Source: Indolivaga macrotermitis (lineage in GTDB: Bacteria > Bacteroidota > Bacteroidia > Bacteroidales > Dysgonomonadaceae). From it: a stretch of 64,000 nucleotides of DNA. Of this stretch, positions 8,205 to 17,527 are shown one piece after another. The stretch covers positions 50,576 through 114,575 of the forward strand of contig NZ_FQUC01000014.1 in the NCBI RefSeq assembly GCF_900128985.1. The letters run 5' to 3'. The notes under the pieces were generated by a model that saw nothing but the letters and a program-made list of their open reading frames with translations, ran no database searches and was not told the DNA's origin. How positions within the stretch are numbered: position 1 is the first letter of the stretch; every line of letters begins with the position of its first letter. The translations under genes were made by a program, and so were the position numbers.

Positions 8205-8525
8205 TTAATATATTAAGTTTAGTTTTTTATATGATCTGAATTCTTGTTTTTCCGTATCGAAGTATACCTGCGTAAAATCATTTTTAGCACGTTCCTTCTT
8301 TTCTCTGTTCGATATGGGAATTCCCGTATCGGATAATGTACCCCAAGCTTCACGTATAGACCCATCTACTTTTTGAAAATAGAACTTAACAATACCCTGT
8401 TTCATACGCCTTACAAGTTTAAAGTTAGCCCAAGCCAATTTTAAACACTCTGACAAGCTTTTACCGGTAGTCCTTACAAACTGCCAGGCAGTACGCATAA
8501 TAGTTGAAAAGTCGCTTCGTTTCAT
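8205..8525 (-). CDS. DUF2693-like (SH3 beta-barrel fold) phage/element protein
   Basis: Basic protein of 106 residues. The N-terminal helix-rich part (SLSECLKLAWANFKLVRRM) is followed by VKFYFQKVDGSIREAWGTL, the characteristic segment of the DUF2693/SH3-barrel family found in Bacteroidota phages and integrated elements. Proteins of this kind are small early genes of unknown function. It is part of the leftward small-gene cluster driven from about 9.9 kb. Family assignment rests on the one motif region, so it is moderately sure. Confidence 0.7.
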   Translation of the reverse strand: MKRSDFSTIMRTAWQFVRTTGKSLSECLKLAWANFKLVRRMKQGIVKFYFQKVDGSIREAWGTLSDTGIPISNREKKERAKNDFTQVYFDTEKQEFRSYKKLNLIY

Positions 8526-8568
8526 TGCTGTATGGTTTTATACAGCGGGGCTTTCACCCCGCCTATTT

Positions 8569-8706
8569 TTAACGAAAACTAATTTTATATCCGGTAGAAT
8601 GAAAACTGATTTCGTAACCGCGGATATAACCGACGCGCATAATACATTCTGCATAACTAATAGCGTCGTAATGATTGTCATAAATTGCTTTGTAAGTTGC
8701 TTTCAT
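8569..8706 (-). CDS. hypothetical small protein, 45 residues
   Basis: Reading frame beginning MKATYKAIYDNHYDAISYAE and ending with KISFR. It begins directly after the stop of the 51-codon frame upstream, within the same leftward small-gene cluster. Tight packing with neighbours is the main support; there is no recognised family. Confidence 0.5.
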   Translation of the reverse strand: MKATYKAIYDNHYDAISYAECIMRVGYIRGYEISFHSTGYKISFR

Positions 8707-8707
8707 G

Positions 8708-8863
8708 CTATTTTGATTTGACGTTTATTAATACTCTGGTAAGTCCTTTATACACTATAGTTTCAGAATTTTCTACAATCCAACCGTTTTTGGTTGCATA
8801 GTTCAAAGCATCTTCGAATGAATCGAATTGATTCCCGTTCAATATGTACGTTTTCTTTTTCAT
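8708..8863 (-). CDS. hypothetical small protein, 51 residues
   Basis: Begins MKKKTYILNGNQFDSFEDAL and ends VLINVKSK; a basic alpha/beta-looking protein. Its stop codon is one base from the start of the 45-codon gene and its start is 5 bases from the stop of the 49-codon gene, so the three lie head to tail. Function unknown. Confidence 0.55.
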   Translation of the reverse strand: MKKKTYILNGNQFDSFEDALNYATKNGWIVENSETIVYKGLTRVLINVKSK

Positions 8864-8868
8864 AACTA

Positions 8869-9018
8869 TCAGTATTTATATTCCGTTGTATTTAATATTC
8901 CTATGGCCTGGGCTTCATATACGACGTTCATAAAGTTTCCATTCACATACAATATCGCTTCGTCTTTAACTCTAAGCAGAATATAGCCTTTGTCTACTTT
9001 TCTGATTTGGTATTTCAT
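8869..9018 (-). CDS. hypothetical small protein, 49 residues
   Basis: Begins MKYQIRKVDKGYILLRVKDE and ends NTTEYKY; alternating hydrophobic pattern suggests beta strands. It lies 5 bases from each neighbour in the leftward small-gene cluster. No family recognised. Confidence 0.55.
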   Translation of the reverse strand: MKYQIRKVDKGYILLRVKDEAILYVNGNFMNVVYEAQAIGILNTTEYKY

Positions 9019-9023
9019 ATTGT

Positions 9024-9425
9024 TTAATTTTCTTTGAATGTGTATAATGTATATGTGTAACCTTTTCCACCTCGGTAAGCTATCCCGTTACTAAGGTTTT
9101 TCATGTTTTCATTAGTAGACTCTATTCTTTCATAATAAGACATAAAGTCATCAGCCCCGTTTTCATCTACTGCGTAAAACTCAGTAAGGCGTCTAATTAT
9201 ATCGGATTCGTTAACGGTGTAACTAGGATCTAGATAAATAACGGTCTGTTTTGTGTGTTCTGGATTCTGTATGTCTGTGAACAAAACCGTTTCGCCGTTT
9301 ATCCTTAGTTGATCCGGATCCCCTTCGAAAAAGCTTAACACATCATCTGTTTCACAGGCTTGCATAGTATCATATACTAAATCGTTTTCCTGTGCGTTTT
9401 CCCAACTTATAATAGTTGTTTTCAT
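9024..9425 (-). CDS. hypothetical acidic protein, 133 residues
   Basis: Strongly acidic soluble protein, with clusters such as ETDDVLSFFEGDPD and VDENGADDFMSYYE. It resembles no family I can name. Acidic small proteins are common among phage early genes, where some mimic DNA, but nothing specific supports that here. Member of the leftward small-gene cluster of the element, 10 bases after the 102-residue gene. Confidence 0.65.
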   Translation of the reverse strand: MKTTIISWENAQENDLVYDTMQACETDDVLSFFEGDPDQLRINGETVLFTDIQNPEHTKQTVIYLDPSYTVNESDIIRRLTEFYAVDENGADDFMSYYERIESTNENMKNLSNGIAYRGGKGYTYTLYTFKEN

Positions 9426-9435
9426 GTTATTTTTT

Positions 9436-9744
9436 TTAAATGTTTTTAGTTTCTATTATCATTCTGGCAGCACATTTGAGTATGCAAACCTTACCGGCGG
9501 GTGTTGGCCAGTCTCCAGCCTCTCTCATTTTATAAGTGTATGCAATTAGTGGTAGATCATCCCAAACTTGTAATTTAATACTGTATAGATTAGGATTCTC
9601 GTTATAGGCTTCTGTTAGTCGCTCTTTACTTAAGAATCTTAGTAACATGTTAATCGTTGCGTCTGTAACGAACTGGCTATAATATTCGTCGTGAGTTGCT
9701 TCGCCGTTCAGGTACTGTTTGCGGGTAATTACGTTTGTTTTCAT
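9436..9744 (-). CDS. hypothetical protein, 102 residues
   Basis: Soluble protein with no signal peptide or recognised domain. It follows the 39-codon gene by 13 bases and precedes the acidic 133-residue gene, all leftward, so it belongs to the early transcript started at about 9.9 kb. Function unknown. Confidence 0.65.
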   Translation of the reverse strand: MKTNVITRKQYLNGEATHDEYYSQFVTDATINMLLRFLSKERLTEAYNENPNLYSIKLQVWDDLPLIAYTYKMREAGDWPTPAGKVCILKCAARMIIETKNI

Positions 9745-9757
9745 AATCCATAAATTT

Positions 9758-9877
9758 TTAATTGTATTTGTAATCGTAATATCTTTCTATTTCTTTCTCC
9801 TCTGCCAGATCGTAAGATGTATCTGTATCGTCTGGATCTTCAAAGGTTGCATTCCATAAAATTTCGTCCCAAGTCAT
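9758..9877 (-). CDS. hypothetical small acidic protein, 39 residues
   Basis: Begins MTWDEILWNATFEDPDD and ends YYDYKYN, very acidic in the middle. It is the first gene after the leftward early promoter at 9915-9945, with a leader of about 30 bases. Position at the head of the transcript is the main support. Confidence 0.5.
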   Translation of the reverse strand: MTWDEILWNATFEDPDDTDTSYDLAEEKEIERYYDYKYN

Positions 9878-9914
9878 AATTAATAAATTATATTGTTACT
9901 ATAATTATTCGATA

Positions 9915-9945
9915 CAAATATATAGTATAAATATATAATATCCAA
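9915..9945 (-). promoter_or_regulatory. leftward early promoter of the element
   Basis: On the minus strand, TTG (complement of CAA at 9943-9945) is followed after 20 bases by TATATTTG (complement of 9915-9922). It matches the phylum consensus and points into the small-gene cluster. Confidence 0.65.
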
Positions 9946-9983
9946 ACAAAATATATACTTTAACTATAATTATTTCAAAATAA

Positions 9984-10014
9984 TTGTGTCAATACTATAT
10001 ATTTTATACATTTG
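9984..10014 (+). promoter_or_regulatory. rightward promoter of the HTH repressor gene
   Basis: TTG at 9984-9986 and TACATTTG at 10007-10014, 20 bases apart, give a near-perfect promoter 23 bases before the ATG at 10037. It is divergent from the early promoter at 9915-9945; the two are less than 40 bases apart. Confidence 0.7.
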
Positions 10015-10036
10015 TATAAAATAAAAGTTAAATAAT

Positions 10037-10321
10037 ATGGAATTTAGAATTAAAGAGATATTAAAAGAAAGAGGAATAACTGCCCTTACATTAGCAAAGG
10101 GTATAGAAATGACACAGGCAAATCTAAGTAACATAATGACAGGTAAAACAAAACCATCATTAGACACATTAGAAAAAATCGCATCCGCTTTAAATGTCCC
10201 TATCACAGATCTGTTTGAACGATCGAAACAGAATACAATAACATGTCCTAAATGCGGCACGGCTTTAGAAATAAAGGAGAAAGAAAGCTATAATGTAGAT
10301 GAGGATCCATTGACAAAATAG
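10037..10321 (+). CDS. Cro/CI-type HTH regulator with a CxxC tail, likely element repressor
   Basis: DNA-binding protein of 94 residues. Residues ~5-62 form an XRE/Cro-CI HTH domain (ALTLAKGIEMTQANLSNIMTGK, then LEKIASALNVPITDLF). The tail has CPKCGTALEI, half of a zinc ribbon, which could bind metal in a dimer. It is the only clear rightward gene of the element and faces the leftward small-gene cluster across a short divergent promoter region, the layout of a phage lysogeny switch. The repressor role is inference. Confidence 0.82.
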   Translation: MEFRIKEILKERGITALTLAKGIEMTQANLSNIMTGKTKPSLDTLEKIASALNVPITDLFERSKQNTITCPKCGTALEIKEKESYNVDEDPLTK

Positions 10322-10484
10322 AGGTCCTGTACGGCTTTTTTTTGGGTGGATATAGCTTTTTTTTGGGTATACCCCCCCCGGTGGACCGGTGTAAGGCAGG
10401 GCAACCCGATTACGCTTAAATTTTTTTATTTTTTTTTCTAGTGAGCGTATGGGGGTATAGCTATTACCGATACCCTGCTGTATA

Positions 10485-10523
10485 AAAACGAAAAAGCCTT
10501 ACCCCATTATAGGGTAAGGCCTT
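10485..10523 (-). terminator. terminator of the leftward tail-gene transcript
   Basis: GCCTTACCC (10496-10504) and GGGTAAGGC (10512-10520) form a 9 bp stem with a 7-base loop. On the minus strand it is followed by a U-rich run (complement of 10485-10495). It lies about 60 bases past the tail-tip stop codon. Confidence 0.8.
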
Positions 10524-10579
10524 CATGTGAGTATCTTTTATGCTCCGGGCAATAGATAAAGAATATTAACTTGCAGCCA

Positions 10580-13573
10580 TTATTCAACTATGCCTATAGT
10601 ACCGTTATTATTCCATAAAGCACCAACGGGTAAACCATCGGGACTTTTAGGGCAGTTCTTTAGTATGACCAGTAATATATTCTCTCCGTTAATAGTGGCT
10701 ACCGATGCATCAAAAGCGGTCTCATCAGTTTCTTGTCTGTTATAGTGAAAACCCACACCACTACCACTTAAAGTTCCGAACGTTTTGTTTCCTTCAACAT
10801 ACACGTTTAGAGAACCCGCAAGAAGCTCTGACCTTACGCCGCTACCATTTGATATAACAACGCTATCGTATGCAACCGTAGGACTAGCAAAGGTCGTATT
10901 CTTACCGATAGTAACATCGATACCTGTATCAGCACCAACGAATGTTAGATTTCTCGCATGGGGATCGATAATTATTTTATCTCCTTGATCGTTGTTACTC
11001 TCGAATTTTCCACTTATAAGGAGATTACCGGTTGCATCCCAAGCCGCATTACCCGCTGCAACATGACCGCTACCGTCTGTTCCATTCAATAAGATATTAG
11101 GGTTACCGTCTGCATCCTTCATCAACGACTGGAATTTCTCGTTGTCTACTAAAAATCCACCGAGTTGAGCCAACACTGCATTTAACTTTCCAAAAATGGA
11201 AAGTGTATTTTTCTCAGTAACTCCGTAATCCATCCCCGAATCACTATTCCCAATCCTCAGCGTACCATCATTCAAGCCGTACATGCTACCCTCGTTGCTT
11301 TCGTCATCCACATAGTTGATCGACTTAATAACATCACCGTAGATAGCCCCACCTGAGATATAAGACATACCATACTTGAATGAAGTATCCCTGCGGTCTT
11401 CTGATACCGGAAATATAACTCCCAACAGGAAATGATAATAGTTTATATCGAAATCAAACATAAGTTGCTCTTCTGATATGTACCACTCGGCAAGCTGGCT
11501 ACTGCGTTCCGCTTTGATATAGATATAATACATCTTATCATTATCCGGTAACTCCATATCTAAGCTGTCGTTTATGCCCCATGTATACTTATCTGATCCC
11601 TCAGAAGGCTCGTCCCCACCACCCCACCAGTAAGCACGGTGATTAATATAGCCCGTCGAAAGCGATACCCGGAAAGTATCTCCTGACTTGTAGGTCTTTA
11701 TGTTTATCCCATTTACAGTAAAGTCTCTGCTCTTGGCACCTACTGCCAGATAAGGCGTTTCAATACTCAGTGGCCGCAAATGTTCATCATTGAAATAGCC
11801 GTCTGTATCGAATATCGTATTTTTTAGATCTCTCAGGTTTCTGCTGTTCCTTATACCATTTCTGCGATTTACAGTATTTTGGGTACTCTCGTTGATGATA
11901 TTCTCTTTATTCTCATCAACTTCACTCTGTATTCTGTTAATGGGGTTGGATGCGATCTTATCGGTAAGAGTAATCTGATAGGATGGTAGTTGCCGTTCCT
12001 CGTTATATGCTATAACTAAGCTCTGCACGGACTTTACAGTATACCTTGTACCATCCGGATACTCCATATCACCCAGCTCATTATCTTTTATCCTCAGGCT
12101 TACGCCCTCTTTAAGGGCATTTGCAACCAAAGGCCTATTAGCGAAAAATATTTCATCTAAATTTATGGTATAACTGATCTTGCTTTTCGAGTTTTCAGCC
12201 AAGTACGCTTGCGCTGCTTCCAGTAACCTTTGCTCGGCTTGTAAGATATAATTATCCGGCATAAGGATATAAAGCAGGACAAACTTATCGCCATATTTGG
12301 GCTTAACATTCCCTGAAGGCAGAACATAGTTTGCTGCTGATGTTACATCTTTTTCGAGTCTGAACCTCCACCGGCACCCTTCCGAATAGTAAGGCTCTCC
12401 ATCTTTGATAGCTATAGCCTCCACTATCTTGAAGTCGGTAACGCAGTATCCGGTCTTCATAGACAGGGTAGGATCTTCGGAAGTGAGATAATCGTTTATA
12501 TCAAATCCCAGATCATACAGGTAAACATAGAAATAAGATTGCACCAAGGTGCCATCAGGCTTAATGGTATCATCCAGTTCTTCTATAGCATGGATTGTAT
12601 CTATAGCGTTCCCGTTCGTATCCACCATGCCTTCGATAGATGGATAAATATCATCGAATACCTTTGTACCCGGACGGATACCAAAATAATCAATTAATGT
12701 TTGATCTGCCAGAATATAGTCTGTCGGTCTCGGGTTATCGAGTGTTTCCCTGAATACCGGTAGCTGTAAATTCTGAGTAAACCGGGGGAATGCATCAGTC
12801 CGCAGATAATCTCTCGGGATGTTCCTGTCACTGCCTTTTACCCTCAACCGGGTTATAACTGTATTTGCTTCTATATTCCTTTGTATCTCATACAGGCCAT
12901 TACCTTTACCATAAGCAAACTCTACCAGCTGGTCATTTACTTTAAATTCAGGATAAGGGACGCCTATGTATATTTCCTTCTTCGCCGTATCAAGATAGAA
13001 GAAGAATCCGAAGTCAGAATTAGCACGGGTCAGGGCATTCCAGCAGTTCTCATTTGAGGGAGATATTTGTTTAGTTTCGCTATCTAAACTCCTTTCAGTC
13101 CATCCTATCTCCCGAATTGGTTTAGGCGTTTCTGAGCCCGAATACGGCATTAAAACTTTCCAACGGTCAATACCGTACTCCGCGTCCAGATTTGCCTGTA
13201 TACGCCTTCCCAAATCGTACACATCCCCATAAAAAGAGAATGAGTCCATGCAGGTGTAATACATATCATCGCCTAGCACATAATCCAGAAAATCACAATT
13301 GCTAATCTCGTATTGACCGGAAGTAAAAACAAGAGTTGTGCTGAATGCATCCCCGCGCATGTTGGTACCCGCTGTACGCTTTATAGAAGATTCGTCCCGA
13401 AGTGTATAACGCTCGCCCCGGAATTCCAGATAACTGCCTATGGGTAGATCTAGTTTCCGAGCTGACATTATTGTCGTGGTTACTCTCTTCTCAGACATAG
13501 CTCCTCCGGTATAGGTGAAATCTCGGGTTACTGTAACCGGTTCGCCTGAAGGATTAAATATTTTAAGTTGCAT
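10580..13573 (-). CDS. phage tail-tip / prophage tail protein
   Basis: 997-residue structural protein. The N-terminus (QLKIFNPSGEPVTV..., with EFRGERYTL) has the beta-rich look of distal-tail/tail-hub proteins. The middle (residues ~150-520) matches the tail-associated, endopeptidase-tail type in length and order, and the C-terminal third is glycine/serine-rich beta structure with SGKFESNN and PVGALWNNNGTIGIV, a typical end of Bacteroidota phage tail-tip proteins. No clear hydrolase motif is seen. It directly follows the tape measure gene, the usual siphophage order, and is the last gene before a terminator. Confidence 0.75.
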   Translation of the reverse strand: MQLKIFNPSGEPVTVTRDFTYTGGAMSEKRVTTTIMSARKLDLPIGSYLEFRGERYTLRDESSIKRTAGTNMRGDAFSTTLVFTSGQYEISNCDFLDYVLGDDMYYTCMDSFSFYGDVYDLGRRIQANLDAEYGIDRWKVLMPYSGSETPKPIREIGWTERSLDSETKQISPSNENCWNALTRANSDFGFFFYLDTAKKEIYIGVPYPEFKVNDQLVEFAYGKGNGLYEIQRNIEANTVITRLRVKGSDRNIPRDYLRTDAFPRFTQNLQLPVFRETLDNPRPTDYILADQTLIDYFGIRPGTKVFDDIYPSIEGMVDTNGNAIDTIHAIEELDDTIKPDGTLVQSYFYVYLYDLGFDINDYLTSEDPTLSMKTGYCVTDFKIVEAIAIKDGEPYYSEGCRWRFRLEKDVTSAANYVLPSGNVKPKYGDKFVLLYILMPDNYILQAEQRLLEAAQAYLAENSKSKISYTINLDEIFFANRPLVANALKEGVSLRIKDNELGDMEYPDGTRYTVKSVQSLVIAYNEERQLPSYQITLTDKIASNPINRIQSEVDENKENIINESTQNTVNRRNGIRNSRNLRDLKNTIFDTDGYFNDEHLRPLSIETPYLAVGAKSRDFTVNGINIKTYKSGDTFRVSLSTGYINHRAYWWGGGDEPSEGSDKYTWGINDSLDMELPDNDKMYYIYIKAERSSQLAEWYISEEQLMFDFDINYYHFLLGVIFPVSEDRRDTSFKYGMSYISGGAIYGDVIKSINYVDDESNEGSMYGLNDGTLRIGNSDSGMDYGVTEKNTLSIFGKLNAVLAQLGGFLVDNEKFQSLMKDADGNPNILLNGTDGSGHVAAGNAAWDATGNLLISGKFESNNDQGDKIIIDPHARNLTFVGADTGIDVTIGKNTTFASPTVAYDSVVISNGSGVRSELLAGSLNVYVEGNKTFGTLSGSGVGFHYNRQETDETAFDASVATINGENILLVILKNCPKSPDGLPVGALWNNNGTIGIVE

Positions 13574-13585
13574 AATTTATAGCTG

Positions 13586-16500
13586 TTAGGATTTTATAAA
13601 AACTCTGAATCCGGGGCCATCCTCTCCACTAGATCGAGCTAAAGCCGATTTGACAGCATTGTTTATCGCGTTTGCCGTAGAATTCATCAATACAAGTTCG
13701 GATAGCATATTAGACTGTATAAGCTGAGAAGCTTCTAAGACAGTTAGCTGTTGCTCATTTACCCGATGTACAGATATCACTACATCGCGCATGGTATTAA
13801 GATATGCCTCGATAATTTGGGCAGTTGATTCCGTTAGGCCCTGTATCCCTTTTGATAATCCGGAAAGAGATTCCTGACTTTCTTTGCTGATACCTGCCAC
13901 TTGCAGAGCAGTGTCATACATATCTTGCCCCTTATTGTATGCGGTTTCCCACATCTTGCGAAGGTCCTCTACTTCTTTAGATGTAAGTGTTTCATCACTA
14001 TATGCTTTTGCAAACTGGGCGTACCATTCCTCCAGCGCGTTAATCAGGTATTTATTCTTAACGAAGTTCAGTACGGCATTACGCATATGGTCTTCAAAGG
14101 AGTCTCCGACATCCGAGAATGTGGTATCAGCAGCTTGTAACAAGTCGTCCAAACCATCTTTCAAGGTGTCAAAGGATAAACCCGTATAGGTCTCTTTTAA
14201 GTTCTCCATGACCTCAGATATTTTATCTGTACCTTTAATTATCTGATCAAAATAATTTTGAGTATCCGAATCTAATTGAGAAATAAACACAGGAGCTTCT
14301 GTACTTAATTCCTCCAGCTGTTCAATGCTTAGGTCAAATAGACCTGTCATACGGCTACCCATCAGGTTTTTGAACTCTTGAACGGACATTCCTAAAGCTT
14401 TTGCAGCCTGCGTCCACCCCTCAGAGGACATGTCTTCTACCTCCTTAGTACCTTTAGATGCTTTACTACCGATACCGGCAAACCCTTTAGATGCTCCTGA
14501 ATTCAAATACTGTTTACCTAATGTACGAGCTGCGTCTGTTTGTTTTTCAACTAATTCTACGGCTTTATCATAAGCCATTGCCGCGTTTTCACCGGCCAGT
14601 ACTTCAGCGAATTCGAGTTGCTTCTGAATAACTTTGTCCAGTATACTGATGTAGGAATTATACATGGCTTTGGCCTTCTCGTATTTATCAGTATCACTCT
14701 CACCGCCAAATAGATCGGCTATTTTTGTAGCTATCTGTATGGCCGCACTGATAACAGCTAGTATCACCGATGCTTTTTCTATCGCCTGTATAGCTGCAGA
14801 TGCAGTGGTACTTGCCGATTTCATTCCATCTATAGCAGAAAACACAGTAGTACTTATAGAACCTATCAGCGATATGATTTCCCCTGTCACGCCACCGATA
14901 GAGCCTCCTACATCTTCTATCGAACGGGATAATTGACTTAGCGTATCAGCAACTTTCTTTTCAGCAGCTTTTAACTGGTTTGTTTTCTTTATGGATTCAT
15001 CTTTGGCTGCATTATATTCTGACAGAGCCTGTTCGGCTGTAATAGTGGTGTCATTACCGGCCATAACCTCATTAAGCCTTTTCTCTGCTTCCAACAGGTC
15101 TTTATCGGCTTGTACTACCTCTAATTTTAATTCAGCAATACGGCTGAATGGATCTCTGTTAAGCAATTCCTCAATTATGGACTGAGTAGTATTCGTGTAT
15201 TCTCTTAATTGATCGGGTGTTAGCACCTGAGCCGCTGTCTGCTTGGCCTGCTCCAATTGCTGTAAAAGAGAATTCAAAGTTTTGGTTGATGTATCTTGCA
15301 GATTCTCAAAAGCTCTTACATAAGATGGTGTCTTCTTTAGTTGCTCGAAATCGAACGAAATTAGAGCTTCCCCTTTGCTTTTTGTAGCCTTAGCTATGGC
15401 ACGGTCAATAGCGGTAACCATTGCTTCATTTCCCTCTGTTTCAGCCTTATATCTTTCTCTCCATAAGTCTTTTAGATCCTTATCAAACTTATGCTCAATA
15501 CTATATCTTTGCGAGGTGTAATCCTGATATGCCGTTAATAAATCTGTGAAAGTATTTTTGTTCATTTCGGACAAAAATGATTTTCTTAACTTCATACCCT
15601 CTTCAGAAGACATAACACCCGGGTCGATACGGCGGAATGTTTGTTCAACAGCTTCTCTGAAAGTGTTGTATTCTAGTTTTACAGATATACCCATATCCCG
15701 GAATAGCTGTTTTATTTTACTCTTAGCGGCTTCTACATCTATTCCGGATCCGGCTAGTTTCTCTAAAATGGAGTAACCCTCCTTTTCAAAATTTAAGTCT
15801 CTACCCAGCGTTTCCCATTCTTTACGAAAGGCGTCAATATCATCACCCGCCTCTGTGCCTCCGATTAAACGGGATACGGCGTTCCGCAGCCCTTTGTCTC
15901 TCTTAGACGTCATTTTAGATAAATCGTCAAGTACTTTGGCGAAATAGATAAGAGGATCGGTCGCATATTCGATGGCATTTGCCTCTTTTTTGAACACTTG
16001 GGAAAACTGGTCGCCATACTTGGCTGTAACTCTCTTTTTAGCCTCTAGCTCACCCACTACCTCTATATAATCCTTATAATCGGAATAGGCTTGCTTTACC
16101 AGATCTATCTCCGCTTCATATTGCTTTATACGCGCATCTTCTGCTTGCTTGTCAACCTTTTCTACGCCGAGTTGTTTCAGCCTTGTTATTTCAGCCTCAA
16201 TGGACTTTATCTTTCTATTCTTAGTGATTATTTCTGCCTCAGTGGATTCTGATAATAACTTGGCCTGCTCTAATAACCGTTCCTGGTTTTTAATTAAGGA
16301 CTCCGTTTCTTTATCTATCTGGCCATTCCCGAAATTAAAGGCGCGGTCTATATCTTTGATGCTTTCAGCATATTCTTGCCTGGCAACAATGAGATCATCA
16401 TACGCGCTTTTCTCGTTCATAAGTACACCGAGGAACATACCGCTGGGAAGGTTACCATGATTGTTTTTAGTCAATTCACCGGTGTACACCATTCGCATGA

Positions 16501-17527
16501 ATTCCTGTATCTGGTCCTGTGTATATTTCTTTGTCTGCTCCAGGTATTTAGCTATTTTGGGTGCACTATCTTTCCACTCTTTAGCAAATTCATTTTCGGC
16601 CTCTTGCTTAGCTGAAGCAATTCCCCGGTCTTTGGCTGCTTGTAAAGCAGCGGCCGATATGGCAGAATACGCAGCGGCGATATTATTTAAAGAAGTGGTT
16701 TCAGAGTCCAGCCCGTTTAAGTATTTCCCATACCCGCTCATAATTTTATCTCTTGCGGTATTCCATTCGGCAGTACCCTTTTTTGCGTCTTTAAGCTGAT
16801 CAAACAAGGCCTTTATGGCCCTTTGCTCTGAGTATATGGCCACCTGCGATTTTATAAGAGACTCGGCTAACTTCTCATTCTCTTTCCGGGCGTTAAATAA
16901 GCCTCCGATCCAGCTCACAATGTCTTTCCCAAATAAGGTAAATACAGTTAGTAATGCGACTAAAGCTGTTTGCCAGGAGAATATACTACTTACGACTTGA
17001 CGCCATACGGGGGTAGCTCTTTGTCCTGCGGCCACAAGTTCAGCATATTCTCGTCTAGCTAATCTGATCTGATCTGCCAACATAGGCACGTTGTTAGATA
17101 TCGCTGCAAAGAACGTGTGCACGCCATAGGAAAGAGAAGGTAATTCACGTGCAACCTGTTGAACTTCAAATTGTAACATGTTCATACCTCTTCGTTGGGT
17201 ATTGATACTATTTTGAATGGTTCTGTTACTTTCATTTATCTGGGATGTCGGAACAGTGGGGAATCTTAATTCAGCTAATTGCTTTTTAAGGTCCTCGATC
17301 ATCTTTTTGTAACTCTCATCGATAGACAAGTTTAGCTCAAAGTCCTGTCCGTACAGTATTTTACCTATTTCTTCTAGCAATTTGGTTTTATCTACACTTA
17401 GATCTACATTATTTACAGCGCCTATGGTTGATAGCTGTTTTTCAATCTCCCTGATAGTATCAGGGAGTTGAGAGGTATCTATATTAATAGCAAAAGATAA
17501 AGATCCTAAATTTTCGTTATCTGCCAT
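13586..17527 (-). CDS. phage tail tape measure protein
   Basis: 1313-residue, mostly helical protein with long coiled-coil stretches, e.g. residues ~400-500 and ~800-870. A hydrophobic segment near residues 185-210 (ALLTVFTLFGKDIV) and a second hydrophobic, alanine-rich stretch at ~875-945 are of the kind that inserts into the host membrane during DNA injection. At roughly 1.5 angstrom per residue the length corresponds to a long siphophage-type tail. It overlaps the start of the preceding 95-residue gene end by 11 bases and is followed 12 bases later by the tail-tip gene. No lysozyme or peptidase domain recognised. Confidence 0.82.
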   Translation of the reverse strand: MADNENLGSLSFAINIDTSQLPDTIREIEKQLSTIGAVNNVDLSVDKTKLLEEIGKILYGQDFELNLSIDESYKKMIEDLKKQLAELRFPTVPTSQINESNRTIQNSINTQRRGMNMLQFEVQQVARELPSLSYGVHTFFAAISNNVPMLADQIRLARREYAELVAAGQRATPVWRQVVSSIFSWQTALVALLTVFTLFGKDIVSWIGGLFNARKENEKLAESLIKSQVAIYSEQRAIKALFDQLKDAKKGTAEWNTARDKIMSGYGKYLNGLDSETTSLNNIAAAYSAISAAALQAAKDRGIASAKQEAENEFAKEWKDSAPKIAKYLEQTKKYTQDQIQEFMRMVYTGELTKNNHGNLPSGMFLGVLMNEKSAYDDLIVARQEYAESIKDIDRAFNFGNGQIDKETESLIKNQERLLEQAKLLSESTEAEIITKNRKIKSIEAEITRLKQLGVEKVDKQAEDARIKQYEAEIDLVKQAYSDYKDYIEVVGELEAKKRVTAKYGDQFSQVFKKEANAIEYATDPLIYFAKVLDDLSKMTSKRDKGLRNAVSRLIGGTEAGDDIDAFRKEWETLGRDLNFEKEGYSILEKLAGSGIDVEAAKSKIKQLFRDMGISVKLEYNTFREAVEQTFRRIDPGVMSSEEGMKLRKSFLSEMNKNTFTDLLTAYQDYTSQRYSIEHKFDKDLKDLWRERYKAETEGNEAMVTAIDRAIAKATKSKGEALISFDFEQLKKTPSYVRAFENLQDTSTKTLNSLLQQLEQAKQTAAQVLTPDQLREYTNTTQSIIEELLNRDPFSRIAELKLEVVQADKDLLEAEKRLNEVMAGNDTTITAEQALSEYNAAKDESIKKTNQLKAAEKKVADTLSQLSRSIEDVGGSIGGVTGEIISLIGSISTTVFSAIDGMKSASTTASAAIQAIEKASVILAVISAAIQIATKIADLFGGESDTDKYEKAKAMYNSYISILDKVIQKQLEFAEVLAGENAAMAYDKAVELVEKQTDAARTLGKQYLNSGASKGFAGIGSKASKGTKEVEDMSSEGWTQAAKALGMSVQEFKNLMGSRMTGLFDLSIEQLEELSTEAPVFISQLDSDTQNYFDQIIKGTDKISEVMENLKETYTGLSFDTLKDGLDDLLQAADTTFSDVGDSFEDHMRNAVLNFVKNKYLINALEEWYAQFAKAYSDETLTSKEVEDLRKMWETAYNKGQDMYDTALQVAGISKESQESLSGLSKGIQGLTESTAQIIEAYLNTMRDVVISVHRVNEQQLTVLEASQLIQSNMLSELVLMNSTANAINNAVKSALARSSGEDGPGFRVFIKS

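Noticed and set aside
10580..17527. The tail genes as a tailocin or contractile injection system.
   Set aside because: There are no sheath, tube, baseplate or lysis genes, and the element has its own integrase and replication genes.
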